DNA of 64,000 nucleotides, from the NCBI GenBank assembly GCA_934675735.1, contig CAKURR010000004.1:62001-126000 (forward strand), written 5' to 3'. How positions within the stretch are numbered: position 1 is the first letter of the stretch; the number at the start of each line of letters is the position of its first letter. This document shows, piece after piece, positions 11,687-20,525 of the stretch. Under the pieces are notes generated by a model. It made no database searches. It was not told the DNA's origin and saw only the letters and a program-made list of their open reading frames with translations. This DNA comes from an uncultured Clostridia bacterium. GTDB lineage: Bacteria > Bacillota > Clostridia > Christensenellales > Aristaeellaceae. Position numbers and translations under genes: made by a program.

Positions 11687-12865
11687 GTGGCAGACAAAAG
11701 AGATTACTACGAGGTGCTCGGCGTAGCCAAGGGCGCTTCGGATGACGAAATCAAAAAGGCTTACCGCAAGGCGGCCAAGGCCTGCCATCCGGATCTTCAC
11801 CCGGACGACAAGGAGGCCGAGGCGCGCTTTAAGGAGGTCAACGAGGCCTACGAAGTGCTCAGCGATCCGCAGAAGCGCGCGCGCTATGACCAGTTCGGCT
11901 TCAACGATCCCTCCATGGGCGGCGGGGCCGGCGGCGGAAGTGGCTTTGGCGGTTTCGGCGGGTTTGAAGATATTTTCGATATGTTCACGGGCGGCGGTTT
12001 TGGCACGAGCAGCCGCGGCAGAAGCCAGAACGCGCCTCAGCGCGGCAGTGATTTGCAGTATAACCTGACGCTGACGTTTGAAGAAGCGGCTTTCGGCTGC
12101 CGCAAGGAATTTAAGTTCCAGCGCAGCGCGGTCTGCGACGCGTGCGGCGGCACGGGCGCCAAACCCGGCACCCAGCCGCAGACCTGCCCGACCTGCCACG
12201 GTTCAGGCCAGCAGCGCGTGACGATGAATTCCCCGTTCGGTCAGGTGCAGACCATGCGCACGTGCCCGACCTGCGGCGGCAAGGGCAAGACCATCAAGGA
12301 CAAGTGCAGCAAGTGCTCCGGCACGGGCTTCACCCGCGTGACGCGCACCGTGACGCTGAACGTTCCGGCGGGCGTGGACGACGGCCAGAACTTCAAGACC
12401 ATCCCGGGCGAGGGCGAACCCGGCCGCAACGGCGGCCCGGCGGGCGACCTGTACATCACCTGCACCGTGCGGCCGCACAAGATTTTCAAGCGCGACCGTT
12501 ACGACCTGTACTGCGATGTGCCGGTTTCCTTCACACAGGCGGCTTTGGGCGGCGAAATCGATGTGCCGACGCTCGGCGGCACGACGAAATACAACATTCC
12601 GGCGGGCACGCAGGAGGGCACGTCCTTCCGCATCCGCGGCGAAGGCATTCAGCAGCTGCGCGGCACGAGCAGGGGCGACCTGTTCTTCACCGTGCATGTC
12701 GAAGTGCCGAAACATCTGGGCGAGAAGCAGAAGGAGCTGCTGCGCCAGTTCGAGGATTCGCTCAACGGGCGCGAGTATGAGCGCCGCAAGAGCTTCGGCG
12801 ATCAGGTGAAGAACTACATCCGCGACAACGCCGAGCGGTTCAAGGAAAAATTCGAGAAGAAATAA
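11687..12865 (+). CDS. dnaJ: Chaperone DnaJ (Hsp40)
   Basis: This type I DnaJ has 392 residues. The J domain carries His34-Pro35-Asp36, followed by a Gly/Phe-rich linker and four CxxCxGxG zinc repeats ([32 protein letters not shown]). The C-terminal substrate domains follow. DnaJ stimulates DnaK ATPase and delivers clients. The GTG at 11687 is preferred over GTG 11678 because the AGGCGGTGATT just upstream closely matches the anti-Shine-Dalgarno complement and would overlap the earlier start. It yields the standard start [12 protein letters not shown]. Confidence 0.97.
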   Translation: MADKRDYYEVLGVAKGASDDEIKKAYRKAAKACHPDLHPDDKEAEARFKEVNEAYEVLSDPQKRARYDQFGFNDPSMGGGAGGGSGFGGFGGFEDIFDMFTGGGFGTSSRGRSQNAPQRGSDLQYNLTLTFEEAAFGCRKEFKFQRSAVCDACGGTGAKPGTQPQTCPTCHGSGQQRVTMNSPFGQVQTMRTCPTCGGKGKTIKDKCSKCSGTGFTRVTRTVTLNVPAGVDDGQNFKTIPGEGEPGRNGGPAGDLYITCTVRPHKIFKRDRYDLYCDVPVSFTQAALGGEIDVPTLGGTTKYNIPAGTQEGTSFRIRGEGIQQLRGTSRGDLFFTVHVEVPKHLGEKQKELLRQFEDSLNGREYERRKSFGDQVKNYIRDNAERFKEKFEKK

Positions 12866-12941
12866 GGCAGCGGGAAAGCGGGACGCGCGAAAAAGCACGG
12901 CCTCGCTTTTCTGCGTCTTGGAAACCACGGGAGAGACGATT

Positions 12942-13112
12942 GAGGCTCCGCCTCAAACTCCGGCAGGAACCTGAGGTTCCTGCACCTCCCGCTTTTTATC
13001 GCTTTGCGATAAAGAGGAATAGATGAAACAGGATAACCTGTATTGCGCGGCAATACAGGAGGTGGGAAGTCCAGAAACCTCAGGTTTCTGGTGGGGTTTG
13101 GGGCGACGCCCC
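12942..13112. repeat. Modular palindromic repeat, copy 4 (full composite)
   Basis: Modules are GAGGCTCCGCCTC (12942-12954), the 21-bp palindrome starting GCAGGAACCT (12963-12983), TTTATCGC-TTT-GCGATAAA (12995-13013), CTGTATTGC/GCAATACAG (13038-13058), the 21-bp palindrome starting CCAGAAACCT (13071-13091) and GGGGCGACGCCCC (13100-13112). It is the cleanest example of the full architecture. Confidence 0.9.
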
Positions 13113-13128
13113 AAAGAAAGGAACTCTC

Positions 13129-14073
13129 ATGGATTGGTTGGAAGCTGTGGTGCATACCACCACGATGGGCGCGGATATCGTCAGCGAAGTGCTGATGAAC
13201 GCGGGCGCAGTCGGCACGGCGATTGAAGATCGCTATGACGTGACCTCGAGCAAGAAATCCGACGGCATGTGGGATATGATTGACGAGGACGTGCTCAAAC
13301 ACATGAGCGAAGATGTGCTTGTCAAGGCGTATTTCAAGAGCGACGCGAGCGCGCCGGAAACGCTGCATCTGGTCGAGCAGAAGCTCAGGGAAATCGCCAA
13401 GATGGACATGGGCTTCGATATGGGCAGCATGGAACTGGATACGCAGGGCGTTCGCGAACAGGATTGGGCCGAGAACTGGAAGAAGTATTACAAGCCCTTC
13501 CGCGCGGGCGAGCACCTCGTCATCAAGCCGAGCTGGGAAGCTTATGAGCCGAAAGAGGGCGATCTCGTGCTGGAGCTTGACCCGGGCATGGCGTTCGGCA
13601 CGGGCACGCACGAGACGACCTTTATGTGCATGGAGCAGCTGGAAAAATACATCACGCCCGGCTGCCGCGCCATCGACGTGGGCTGCGGAAGCGGCATTCT
13701 CGGCCTGGCGGCGGCAAAGCTCGGCGCGAGCGACGTGCTGGCCATCGATTTGGATGAGCTGGCGGTGAAGGTTGCGGCGGAGAACACCGAGAAGAACGGT
13801 TTGTCGGATATCGTCCGCGTGGCGCACGGCGATTTGCTCGAAAAGCGCGACGAAAAGGCGGACGTCATCGTCGCCAACATCATCGCGGACGTGATTTGCT
13901 ACCTCTGCGGGCCGGTGAAGAAGCACCTGCTGGAGGGCGGCGTGTTCATCTGCTCGGGCATTATCAAAGAGCGCGAGGACGACGTGCAGCATGCGCTTGC
14001 GGCGGCGGGCTACACCGTCTGCAACCGACTGGCTAAGGGCGAGTGGGTGTGCCTGGCGGCGAAACTCGCCTGA
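13129..14073 (+). CDS. prmA: Ribosomal protein L11 methyltransferase
   Basis: This 314-residue SAM-dependent enzyme methylates ribosomal protein L11. It has the N-terminal L11-recognition part with EQDWAENWKKYYKPF, then FGTGTHETT, the SAM motif DVGCGSGILGLAA near residue 183, and VANIIADV. AAAGGA lies ahead of the ATG. It follows dnaJ as in most Bacillota, with a repeat copy in between, and is followed 18 bases later by rsmE. Confidence 0.96.
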   Translation: MDWLEAVVHTTTMGADIVSEVLMNAGAVGTAIEDRYDVTSSKKSDGMWDMIDEDVLKHMSEDVLVKAYFKSDASAPETLHLVEQKLREIAKMDMGFDMGSMELDTQGVREQDWAENWKKYYKPFRAGEHLVIKPSWEAYEPKEGDLVLELDPGMAFGTGTHETTFMCMEQLEKYITPGCRAIDVGCGSGILGLAAAKLGASDVLAIDLDELAVKVAAENTEKNGLSDIVRVAHGDLLEKRDEKADVIVANIIADVICYLCGPVKKHLLEGGVFICSGIIKEREDDVQHALAAAGYTVCNRLAKGEWVCLAAKLA

Positions 14074-14091
14074 CGTGAAAGAGGAGAAGCT

Positions 14092-14835
14092 ATGCACCGT
14101 TTTTTTGCGGATGAACGCGGAATCGTCGAAAATGTCGCGTATCTGAACGCGGAGGACGCGGGCCACGCGCTGCGCGTGCTGCGGCTGGAAAGCGGCGACG
14201 AGGTGGAGCTGGTCTGCGCGCCGTCACGCTATCTGGCGAAAATCGATTCGACGGAGGGCGGCGAAGTCCGTCTGCGCGTGACCGAAAAACTGCGCGACAC
14301 CGAAGCGAAAACGCGTGTGACGCTCTATCAGGGTCTGCCAAAGGCGGAGAAGATGGAGTGGATTGTGCAGAAAAGCACCGAGCTCGGCGCGGCGGCGATT
14401 GCGCCCGTCGCGATGATTCGCAGCGTGGTCAAGCTGGAGGGCAAGGACGCGGCGAAAAAGACCGAACGCTGGCAGAAAATCGCCCGCGAGGCGGTCAAAC
14501 AATGCGCCCGCGTGAACGCGCCGGAGGTCAAAATGCCGCGCAAGCTCACCGCGATGAAGGATGAGCTGAACGCGCTCGACGTGCTGATTGTGCCGTGGGA
14601 GGACGCAAGGGACGGCAGCATCGCCGGCTGTCTTGCGCCGTTTCAGGAGAAAGAGAACCTCAGCGTCGGCATTCTCGTCGGGCCGGAGGGCGGCATCGCG
14701 CCCGAGGAGGCCGAGTGGCTGACCCAAGAGGCGGGCGCAAAGCTCGTCACGCTCGGCCCACGCATTCTGCGCACGGAAACCGCGGCGATTGCCGGACTGA
14801 CCGTCGTCATGGCTCTTCGCGGCGAAATGGAATAA
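14092..14835 (+). CDS. rsmE: 16S rRNA (uracil1498-N3)-methyltransferase RsmE
   Basis: This 247-residue SPOUT-family methyltransferase modifies U1498 of 16S rRNA. It has an N-terminal PUA-like part (HRFFADE..., HALRVLRLESGDEVELV) and the knotted SAM-binding end with LVGPEGGIAPEEAEW and LGPRILRTETA near the C-terminus. AGAGGAG precedes the ATG. The prmA-rsmE-mtaB order is conserved in Bacillota. Confidence 0.95.
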   Translation: MHRFFADERGIVENVAYLNAEDAGHALRVLRLESGDEVELVCAPSRYLAKIDSTEGGEVRLRVTEKLRDTEAKTRVTLYQGLPKAEKMEWIVQKSTELGAAAIAPVAMIRSVVKLEGKDAAKKTERWQKIAREAVKQCARVNAPEVKMPRKLTAMKDELNALDVLIVPWEDARDGSIAGCLAPFQEKENLSVGILVGPEGGIAPEEAEWLTQEAGAKLVTLGPRILRTETAAIAGLTVVMALRGEME

Positions 14836-14840
14836 AGCGC

Positions 14841-14882
14841 CGGGGCGTTTTTCGGGCTTGAAAGACGCCCCGATTTCATTTA
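14841..14882 (+). terminator. Terminator after rsmE
   Basis: CGGGGCGTTTTTC (14841-14853) pairs with GAAAGACGCCCCG (14860-14872) with one G-T wobble, followed by ATTTCATTT. It should close the hrcA-to-rsmE transcript. Confidence 0.7.
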
Positions 14883-14894
14883 TAATAAAAAGGT

Positions 14895-15012
14895 GGATTC
14901 ATTTATCGCGAAGCGATAAAAATGGGAAATTCAAGGAACGGGACGAACGCCCGCTGTGCGGGGCGCAGCGAGGAAAGTTCCGGATTTTTGGCGGGGTTTG
15001 GGGCAGAGCCCC
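14895..15012. repeat. Modular palindromic repeat, copy 5 (half composite)
   Basis: TTTATCGCGAAGCGATAAA is followed by GGGAAATTC, a more diverged stretch, GGCGGGGTTT and the terminal hairpin GGGGCAGAGCCCC. Only the right half of the element is well preserved. Confidence 0.75.
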
Positions 15013-15046
15013 AACCGGCCCCTTTCCCCGTTAAAGGAGCGTTACA

Positions 15047-16342
15047 TTGTCAGAACAGAAAACCGTCGCCTTTCACACCCTCGGGTGTAAGGTGAACCAA
15101 TATGATACACAGGCCATGCGCGAACGGTTTGAACAGGCGGGCTATCGCACGACCGAGTTCGACGAGCAGGCCGATATCTACGTCGTCAATACCTGCACCG
15201 TGACGGGCACGGGCGATAAAAAGAGCATGCAGATTATCCGCCGCTGCCATCGCCAAAACCCGCTCGCGCAGATTGTCGTGACCGGCTGTCTCGCCCAGCG
15301 CGCGGCCGATGAGCTCACCCTGCCCGGCGTGCGGCTCGTGCTCGGCACGCAAAGGCGCGGCGAAGTCGTCGAGCTGCTGGAACAGGCAATGGCTCAGGAT
15401 TGCGCGCTCGTCGCCGTCGAAACGCTGCGTAAAGCGCCGTTTGAACACCTGACGGTGCATGCGCATGAAGGCCATACCCGCGCGACGATGAAGATTCAGG
15501 AAGGCTGCGACCGCTGGTGCACGTACTGCATCATCCCGTCCGTGCGCGGGCCGATTCGCTCCCGTCCGGTCGATGAAATCGCGGCGGAAGCGCGGAGTCT
15601 TGCGGAAGCGGGCTTCAAAGAGGTCGTGCTGACGGGCATTCATTTGACCAGCTACGGCCGCGACGTGAAGGACGGCACGACGCTGCTCGACGCGATTCGC
15701 GCGGCGCACGATGTGCCCGGCATTGCGCGCGTGCGGCTCGGTTCGCTCGAACCGGTCGTCGTTACGCCCGAGTTTGTCGAAGGCCTCAAGGCCCTGCCGA
15801 AGGTCTGCCACCAGTTTCATCTTGCGCTGCAAAGCGGCAGCGATACCGTGCTGGCCCGCATGCACAGGCGCTACACCGGCGGCGAATTTTTGACCGCCTG
15901 CGCCATGCTGCGCGAAGCGTTTGAGGATTGCGCGCTGACCACCGACGTGATGACCGGCTTCCCCGGCGAGACGGAGGAGGAATTCGCGCAAACCAAGGAA
16001 ACCTGCACCAAGGCGGGGTTCGCGCGCATGCATGTGTTCCCGTATTCCGAACGCGAGGGCACCAAGGCCGCGCTGATGCCGAACAGTGTGCCGCGGCATA
16101 TCCGCGAGGAACGCGCCCGCGAGCTGATTGCGCTAGGCCGCACGCTCGAAAAGAACGCGCTGCAAGCAAGAATCGGCAAGGAAGAAGATGTGCTCGTGGA
16201 GGAAATCGACGGGCAGGGCAACGGCGTGGGCTATACCGGCGGCTATATGCGCGTATCCGTGCCGAACGGAAAGCCCGGCGAAATCGCGCGCGTGAGGATT
16301 ACGGGCGCGGATGACGAAGAACTGACGGGCGAAATCAAATAA
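15047..16342 (+). CDS. mtaB: tRNA N6-threonylcarbamoyladenosine(37) C2-methylthiotransferase MtaB
   Basis: A 431-residue radical SAM methylthiotransferase that converts t6A37 to ms2t6A in tRNAs reading ANN codons. The N-terminal UPF0004 domain begins TLGCKVNQYDTQAM and supplies the first cluster cysteines, with VNTCTVT and VTGCLAQ. The radical SAM motif CDRWCTYC lies near residue 155, and a TRAM-like domain ends the protein. The start is TTG at 15047, after AAAGGAG; the conserved first residues follow immediately. It overlaps no neighbour and precedes the HIT gene by 13 bases. Confidence 0.95.
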   Translation: MSEQKTVAFHTLGCKVNQYDTQAMRERFEQAGYRTTEFDEQADIYVVNTCTVTGTGDKKSMQIIRRCHRQNPLAQIVVTGCLAQRAADELTLPGVRLVLGTQRRGEVVELLEQAMAQDCALVAVETLRKAPFEHLTVHAHEGHTRATMKIQEGCDRWCTYCIIPSVRGPIRSRPVDEIAAEARSLAEAGFKEVVLTGIHLTSYGRDVKDGTTLLDAIRAAHDVPGIARVRLGSLEPVVVTPEFVEGLKALPKVCHQFHLALQSGSDTVLARMHRRYTGGEFLTACAMLREAFEDCALTTDVMTGFPGETEEEFAQTKETCTKAGFARMHVFPYSEREGTKAALMPNSVPRHIREERARELIALGRTLEKNALQARIGKEEDVLVEEIDGQGNGVGYTGGYMRVSVPNGKPGEIARVRITGADDEELTGEIK

Positions 16343-16355
16343 AAGGAGAATGAAC

Positions 16356-16700
16356 ATGAGCGATTGCCTTTTCTGTAAGATTGCTGCGGGCGAAATCCCC
16401 AGCACGAAGGTTTATGAGGATGAAACGACGCTGGCTTTCCGCGATATCGCGCCGCAAGCCCCCGTGCATGTGCTGGTCATCCCCAAAAAGCACGTCAGCG
16501 GCTGGTATGACGCGCAGAATGAGAGCGACGAGACGCTGGCGCACCTGATGCGCGTGGCCGCTCAGGTCGCCAAGAGCGAGGGCATTGTGGAGAGCGGCTT
16601 CCGCGTCGTCTCTAACTGCGGCGACGACGCGCAGCAGACCGTCAAGCACCTGCACCTGCATGTGCTCGGCGGCAAAAAGATGGAAGGCCAAATGGCCTGA
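16356..16700 (+). CDS. HIT family protein (histidine triad nucleotide hydrolase)
   Basis: This 114-residue protein belongs to the Hint branch of the histidine triad family, which hydrolyses nucleoside phosphoramidates and related nucleotides. The triad motif HLHLHVLGG is near residue 100, and CLFCKIAAGEIPS opens the protein. ATG at 16356 is chosen over ATG 16350 because AAGGAG at 16343-16348 is spaced correctly only for the second. It belongs to the mtaB-HIT-rpsU run. Confidence 0.93.
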   Translation: MSDCLFCKIAAGEIPSTKVYEDETTLAFRDIAPQAPVHVLVIPKKHVSGWYDAQNESDETLAHLMRVAAQVAKSEGIVESGFRVVSNCGDDAQQTVKHLHLHVLGGKKMEGQMA

Positions 16701-16743
16701 TTTGCGCCTGCAAACAAATTTTTGGCGAAAAGTAAAAATACAG

Positions 16744-16772
16744 TTGACGAAATCGAATTGTTGCGCTATAAT
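16744..16772 (+). promoter_or_regulatory. rpsU promoter
   Basis: TTGACG (16744-16749) and a perfect TATAAT (16767-16772) are separated by 17 bases, upstream of rpsU. Confidence 0.85.
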
Positions 16773-16849
16773 TAGCTGTACGGTACTCCATTGACGGCTG
16801 ATTTGACGCAATGGATCGTCGAATGTTGAGCCGAGGGGAGGGATACTAG

Positions 16850-17023
16850 ATGTCTGAGATCCGTGTTCGTGAGAATGAATCCCTGGAAAGTGCTCTGAGG
16901 AGATTCAAGAGGCAGTGCGCGCGTTCTGGCGTTATTGCTGAGGTCCGTAAGAGAGAGCATTACGAGAAGCCCAGCGTGAAGCGCAAGAAGAAGGCCGAGG
17001 CGGCCCGTAAGCGCAAGTACTGA
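16850..17023 (+). CDS. rpsU: 30S ribosomal protein S21
   Basis: This is a 57-residue basic protein read directly from the sequence. It begins [19 protein letters not shown] and ends in a run of Lys and Arg ([14 protein letters not shown]), as S21 proteins do. S21 sits on the 30S platform and helps initiation. GAGGGGAGGG precedes the ATG. It has its own promoter and terminator. Confidence 0.97.
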   Translation: MSEIRVRENESLESALRRFKRQCARSGVIAEVRKREHYEKPSVKRKKKAEAARKRKY

Positions 17024-17034
17024 TTCACAAAATC

Positions 17035-17060
17035 GCCCTATCGCAAGATAGGGCTTTTTT
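17035..17060 (+). terminator. rpsU terminator
   Basis: GCCCTAT (17035-17041) pairs with ATAGGGC (17048-17054) and is followed by six T residues. Confidence 0.9.
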
Positions 17061-17101
17061 AATACGATTTCGCAGAACATCCACGGCCATCTGTTTGCAT
17101 C

Positions 17102-17182
17102 TTTTTCCTTCCGGCGTTGCTTCACTTCGGTCAACGTAGCTCTGCTACGCCTCCCTCCGTTCAGCTTAGCCGGAAGAAAAAA
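17102..17182. repeat. Inverted repeat of unknown nature between rpsU and the methyltransferase gene
   Basis: TTTTTCCTTCCGGC (17102-17115) is nearly complementary to GCCGGAAGAAAAAA (17169-17182). The 53-base interior holds further short complementary blocks (GTAGC-TCT-GCTAC). It may be a small non-autonomous repeat element. No gene is seen between 17061 and 17254. Confidence 0.55.
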
Positions 17183-17254
17183 TCTGCGGCACATCCGGCC
17201 ATGTCTGTTCTGCTCGATCGTATCACGGAAGGATTTTCCGAAAGGAAGAGAAAT

Positions 17255-18256
17255 ATGACCTACGCATTTTTACTTTATCCGCACGCCAACATACGTTACC
17301 GCCAATCCCTGTTACAGCTGGCTGTGCAGGAACTGGGCATGACGCTCTCCGCTCTGGGGCGCGAGGCCGAAGTCATCCCCAAAGAGATGGGCGGCGCGAT
17401 GTTTTTGACGTTCGAGGCGGCGAAGCTCACCGAGCGGGACATGCGCATGCTCAGCCAGCTGGCCAGCGTCTACATGCTCTTTGCGATGGAGGACGGCAGA
17501 CTGACGCCGCTGGAACGCACGCATCCCAACTATGTCGGCGAGGATTTGCCCGCGCTGCTCAAATACAAGGGCAAGACGAACGAGATGTTTACCGACACGA
17601 TGCTGACGATGGCGCTGGCGGCGAGCGCGTTTATGCCCGTGCACGACAGCCAGCTGATCGTCTGCGACCCGATGGCGGGGCGCGGAACGACGCTGATGCT
17701 GGCGCTTCGGCGCGGTTACCACGGCGTGGGCATCGAAATCGGCAAGGCGGATGTGAAGGAAGCGGCGGATTACATGACGCGCTATCTGGAATACCACCGC
17801 ATCAAATACAAGCGGACGGACAGCGCGCTGACGGTGCGCGGCCGGGTCGGCGGGCGGGAAAACAAGTTTGTGTTTTCCGATTCGGCGGAGCATTTTAAGG
17901 ACGGCGACACGCGGACGCTGCGCCTGATTTGCGGTGACACGCGCGAGGCGGCGGTGCTGCTCAAGCCGAACAGCGTACATCTGATGGTGACGGATGCGCC
18001 CTACGGCGTGCAGAAGGGCACGGCGGGTAGGCAGGATTCCATCGGCGGCACGATTGCAGCGGCGCTTTCGGGGTGGTTTGACGTATTGAAAGCCGGCGGC
18101 GTGCTGGCGATGAGCTTCAACACGCACGTCACCAAGCGCGACGGTTTGGTTCGGCTGTTTGAAAAGGCGGGGTTTGAAATCGTGCAGACCGCGAATCTGG
18201 AGCACTGGGTCGAGCAGGCGATCAGCCGCGACGTGATTCTGGCGCGGAAGCCGTGA
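17255..18256 (+). CDS. TRM11-like SAM-dependent methyltransferase
   Basis: This 333-residue protein combines an N-terminal region of about 150 residues with a Rossmann methyltransferase domain. The SAM-binding motif DPMAGRGTTLMLALRRG is near residue 145 and the catalytic-type motif TDAPYG is near residue 248. DPxxGxG with D-A/P-P-Y is typical of TRM11/TrmG10-type N2-guanosine tRNA methyltransferases and of N-specific DNA methylases. The absence of a restriction partner and the RNA-modification neighbourhood favour RNA, but this is inference. AAAGGAAGAG lies ahead of the ATG at 17255. Confidence 0.65.
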   Translation: MTYAFLLYPHANIRYRQSLLQLAVQELGMTLSALGREAEVIPKEMGGAMFLTFEAAKLTERDMRMLSQLASVYMLFAMEDGRLTPLERTHPNYVGEDLPALLKYKGKTNEMFTDTMLTMALAASAFMPVHDSQLIVCDPMAGRGTTLMLALRRGYHGVGIEIGKADVKEAADYMTRYLEYHRIKYKRTDSALTVRGRVGGRENKFVFSDSAEHFKDGDTRTLRLICGDTREAAVLLKPNSVHLMVTDAPYGVQKGTAGRQDSIGGTIAAALSGWFDVLKAGGVLAMSFNTHVTKRDGLVRLFEKAGFEIVQTANLEHWVEQAISRDVILARKP

Positions 18257-18261
18257 CGGGG

Positions 18262-18345
18262 GATGGGGAACGTTGGGACGCCGCCCCAAAACCCCGCTGA
18301 GGGACGCAGTCCCTCAGTCTCCCTTCTTCGCTTCGCGGCTGTATA
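18262..18345. repeat. Modular palindromic repeat, copy 6 (half composite)
   Basis: GGGGAACGTTGGGACGCCGCCCC, read as a hairpin, is followed by GAGGGACGCAGTCCCTC and CTTCGCTTCGCGG. The remaining bases to the rho start hold the GC-rich hairpin CCGCGG-ACAACG-CCGCGG, possibly part of the rho leader. Confidence 0.7.
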
Positions 18346-18475
18346 AACAAGCTGCTGCGGCGAATAAGTGCGATGTATAATTCCGATGATTTCAGCATAT
18401 CCTTCAACATGAAACACATCCGCGGACAACGCCGCGGCAGAACATGTTGGCCCATTGGGAGGAGCTGAAATCAAA

Positions 18476-19897
18476 TTGGAATCCGCAAGAACGTATCAAA
18501 ACATGACGGTGGTGCAGCTGCGCGAGCTGGCGCGCGCGAACAAGGTGCGCCTGCCCTACGGCGTGAACAAGGCGCAGATGGTGGAAACGCTGTTTCGCCA
18601 GCTCGGTGGCGGGGCGAAGGAAGAGCCTGCCGAGCAGCCGGAAATCGGGCTGTACAAGCCCAAGCCGTTCGGTTTTTACGACGAGGAATACGGCACGAGC
18701 AACCCCGTCGTGCCGCAGATGCTCAAGGCGGGGCTGCTGGGGAGCGGCCACGGCTTGCTGGAGGTGCAGCCCGGCGGATACGGCTTTCTGCGCGCGCAGA
18801 ACGGCACGCCCGGGCCAGACGACATTTATGTTTCCATCGCGCAGATTCGCCGATTCAACCTGCACAGCGGCGACGAAATCATCGGCAAAACGCGGCCCAA
18901 GCGGCTGGGCGACCGATACAACGCGCTGATGTACATCGAATCCGTCAACGGGGACAACCCCGAAATCGCGCGCGTGCGCAGGCCGTTCGATTCGCTGACG
19001 CCGATTCACCCGAACAGGCGGCTGACGCTGGAAAGCGCGGACGGGCCGAGCGATCCCTCCATGCGGCTGCTGGATTTCATCGCGCCCATCGGGCTGGGCC
19101 AGCGCGCGCTGATTGTCGCGCCGCCGAAAGCGGGCAAGACGATTCTCCTGCAAAAAATCGCCCGCGCCATCGAACAGAATCATCCGGATATCGAGCTGAT
19201 GATTCTGCTCATCGACGAGCGGCCGGAAGAGGTCACGGACATTAAGCGTTCCGTGCGCGCGGGCGTATTCTATTCGACGTTCGATTCGCCGCAGGAAAAC
19301 CACATCCGCGTGGCGGACATGGTTTATGAGCGGGCGCAGCGGCTGGTGGAGCAGGGCAAAAACGTCGTCGTGCTGATGGACAGCCTGACCCGACTGGCGC
19401 GCGCCTGCAACGCGATGAGCCCCGGCGGGCGCGCGATGAGCGGCGGCCTTGCGCCCGGCGCGCTGGACAGGCCGAAGCGCTTTTTCGGCGCGGCGCGCAA
19501 CATCGAGGAGGGCGGCAGCCTGACGATGATTGCGACGGTGCTGGTGGAGACGGGCAGCCGAATGGACGACATCATCTTCGAGGAATTTAAGGGGACGGGC
19601 AACGCGGAAATCAAGCTCGACCGAGCGCTTTCCGAGGCGCGCATCTTTCCGGCTATCGATTTGGCGAAATCCGGCACGCGGCACGAAGAGCTGCTGCTTT
19701 CGCCCGAAGAATGCGAGGGCGTGGCGATGGTGCGGCGTATGCTGGGGCAGGGTCACACCCGCGAGGCGACGGGCCAGCTCATCGGCATGCTGCTCAAAAC
19801 CGAAAAAAACGAAGATTTTTTCAAAAGATTGAAAGAATGGCTTGCAATTTGGGAGAAAGAAGGGTATACTATACGCAGTCTCCGCTCAGGCGTATGA
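18476..19897 (+). CDS. rho: Transcription termination factor Rho
   Basis: A 473-residue hexameric RNA-DNA helicase. The N-terminal Rho_N part begins [15 protein letters not shown]. The cold-shock-like RNA-binding domain contains [10 protein letters not shown] with PDDIYVS. The ATPase core has the Walker A motif Pro216-Pro-Lys-Ala-Gly-Lys-Thr222 and [16 protein letters not shown] at 18476 is chosen because GGGAGGAG at 18457-18464 would serve it; TTG 18455 overlaps that site. The 3' end carries the promoter and leader hairpin of rpmE. Confidence 0.96.
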   Translation: MESARTYQNMTVVQLRELARANKVRLPYGVNKAQMVETLFRQLGGGAKEEPAEQPEIGLYKPKPFGFYDEEYGTSNPVVPQMLKAGLLGSGHGLLEVQPGGYGFLRAQNGTPGPDDIYVSIAQIRRFNLHSGDEIIGKTRPKRLGDRYNALMYIESVNGDNPEIARVRRPFDSLTPIHPNRRLTLESADGPSDPSMRLLDFIAPIGLGQRALIVAPPKAGKTILLQKIARAIEQNHPDIELMILLIDERPEEVTDIKRSVRAGVFYSTFDSPQENHIRVADMVYERAQRLVEQGKNVVVLMDSLTRLARACNAMSPGGRAMSGGLAPGALDRPKRFFGAARNIEEGGSLTMIATVLVETGSRMDDIIFEEFKGTGNAEIKLDRALSEARIFPAIDLAKSGTRHEELLLSPEECEGVAMVRRMLGQGHTREATGQLIGMLLKTEKNEDFFKRLKEWLAIWEKEGYTIRSLRSGV

Positions 19898-19927
19898 GAA
19901 GGTGCGATTTGGTGCGCCTTTCATACG
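19842..19927 (+). promoter_or_regulatory. rpmE promoter and probable L31 autoregulatory leader hairpin
   Basis: TTGCAA (19842-19847) and TATACT (19865-19870) are 17 bases apart inside the end of rho. About 15 bases after the expected transcript start, CGTATGAgAAGGTGCG (from 19891) folds onto TGCGCCTTTCATACG (ending 19927), a long near-perfect hairpin overlapping the rho stop codon. Its position ahead of rpmE suggests a ribosomal-protein leader bound by L31; that role is inferred. Confidence 0.7.
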
Positions 19928-19956
19928 ATAGTATCGCGGCGAAAGAGGTGAAAATC

Positions 19957-20154
19957 ATGAAGGAAGGCATCCATCCGAAGTATCAGAAGGCGACCGTGAC
20001 CTGCGTTTGCGGCAACACTTTCGTAACGGGTTCCACCAAGCCGGAGCTGCGCGTTGAAATCTGCTCCAAGTGCCACCCGTTCTTCACCGGCAAGCAGAAG
20101 CTCGTTGACGCGGGCGGCCGTGTTGATCGCTTCAAGAAGCGTTACGGCATCTAA
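19957..20154 (+). CDS. rpmE: 50S ribosomal protein L31 (zinc-binding form)
   Basis: This 65-residue protein begins [20 protein letters not shown] and contains CVCGN and [10 protein letters not shown]. The retained cysteines mark the zinc-binding L31 form rather than the Zn-independent paralogue. GAAAGAGGTG lies ahead of the ATG. It follows rho, as in many Bacillota, but has its own promoter and terminator. Confidence 0.97.
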   Translation: MKEGIHPKYQKATVTCVCGNTFVTGSTKPELRVEICSKCHPFFTGKQKLVDAGGRVDRFKKRYGI

Positions 20155-20166
20155 TCTTACCCATTC

Positions 20167-20197
20167 GGAGGCAGCGAAAGCTGTCTCCTTTTGTTTT
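20167..20197 (+). terminator. rpmE terminator
   Basis: GGAGGCAGC (20167-20175), GAAA loop, GCTGTCTCC (20180-20188), then TTTTGTTTT. Confidence 0.9.
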
Positions 20198-20248
20198 GCG
20201 CCGAAAAAAGAAGCATGTCGGCTGATAAAGCCAAAACGACAAATATAG

Positions 20249-20277
20249 TTGACGAAATGACAGATGAGGCGTATAAT
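20249..20277 (+). promoter_or_regulatory. Promoter of the XRE regulator/membrane-protein pair
   Basis: TTGACG (20249-20254) and TATAAT (20272-20277) are 17 bases apart. Confidence 0.85.
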
Positions 20278-20318
20278 ACGGCTATCCGGAATCCGCATAA
20301 AAGGAGGCGGCGAAACGC

Positions 20319-20525
20319 TTGAAAAACCTTCGGATGAAGGCGGCGCGGGTCGGCTGCGACCTGTCGCAGGAGGAATTGGCCGCGAAGGTCGGCGTGACGC
20401 GGCAGACCATCGGCATGATTGAAGCGGGGCGGTTCAACCCGTCACTGGCGCTGTGCGTGGCCATCTGCCGGGCGCTGGGCAAGACGCTCAACGATTTATT
20501 CTGGGATGAGGAGGGCGGCGCATGA
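20319..20525 (+). CDS. Small XRE-family transcriptional regulator
   Basis: This 68-residue protein is almost entirely a Cro/C1-type helix-turn-helix: LSQEELAAKVGVTRQTIGMIEAGRFNP, followed by the family ending ALGKTLNDLFW. Such short YozG-like regulators usually sit next to a small membrane protein, as here. The start is TTG at 20319 after AAAGGAGG. The stop codon overlaps the ATG of the next gene by four bases, so the two are translationally coupled. Confidence 0.9.
   Translation: MKNLRMKAARVGCDLSQEELAAKVGVTRQTIGMIEAGRFNPSLALCVAICRALGKTLNDLFWDEEGGA

Noticed and set aside
17255..18256. A restriction-modification system around the methyltransferase
   Set aside because: No endonuclease or specificity gene is adjacent, and the motifs fit RNA methyltransferases at least as well.
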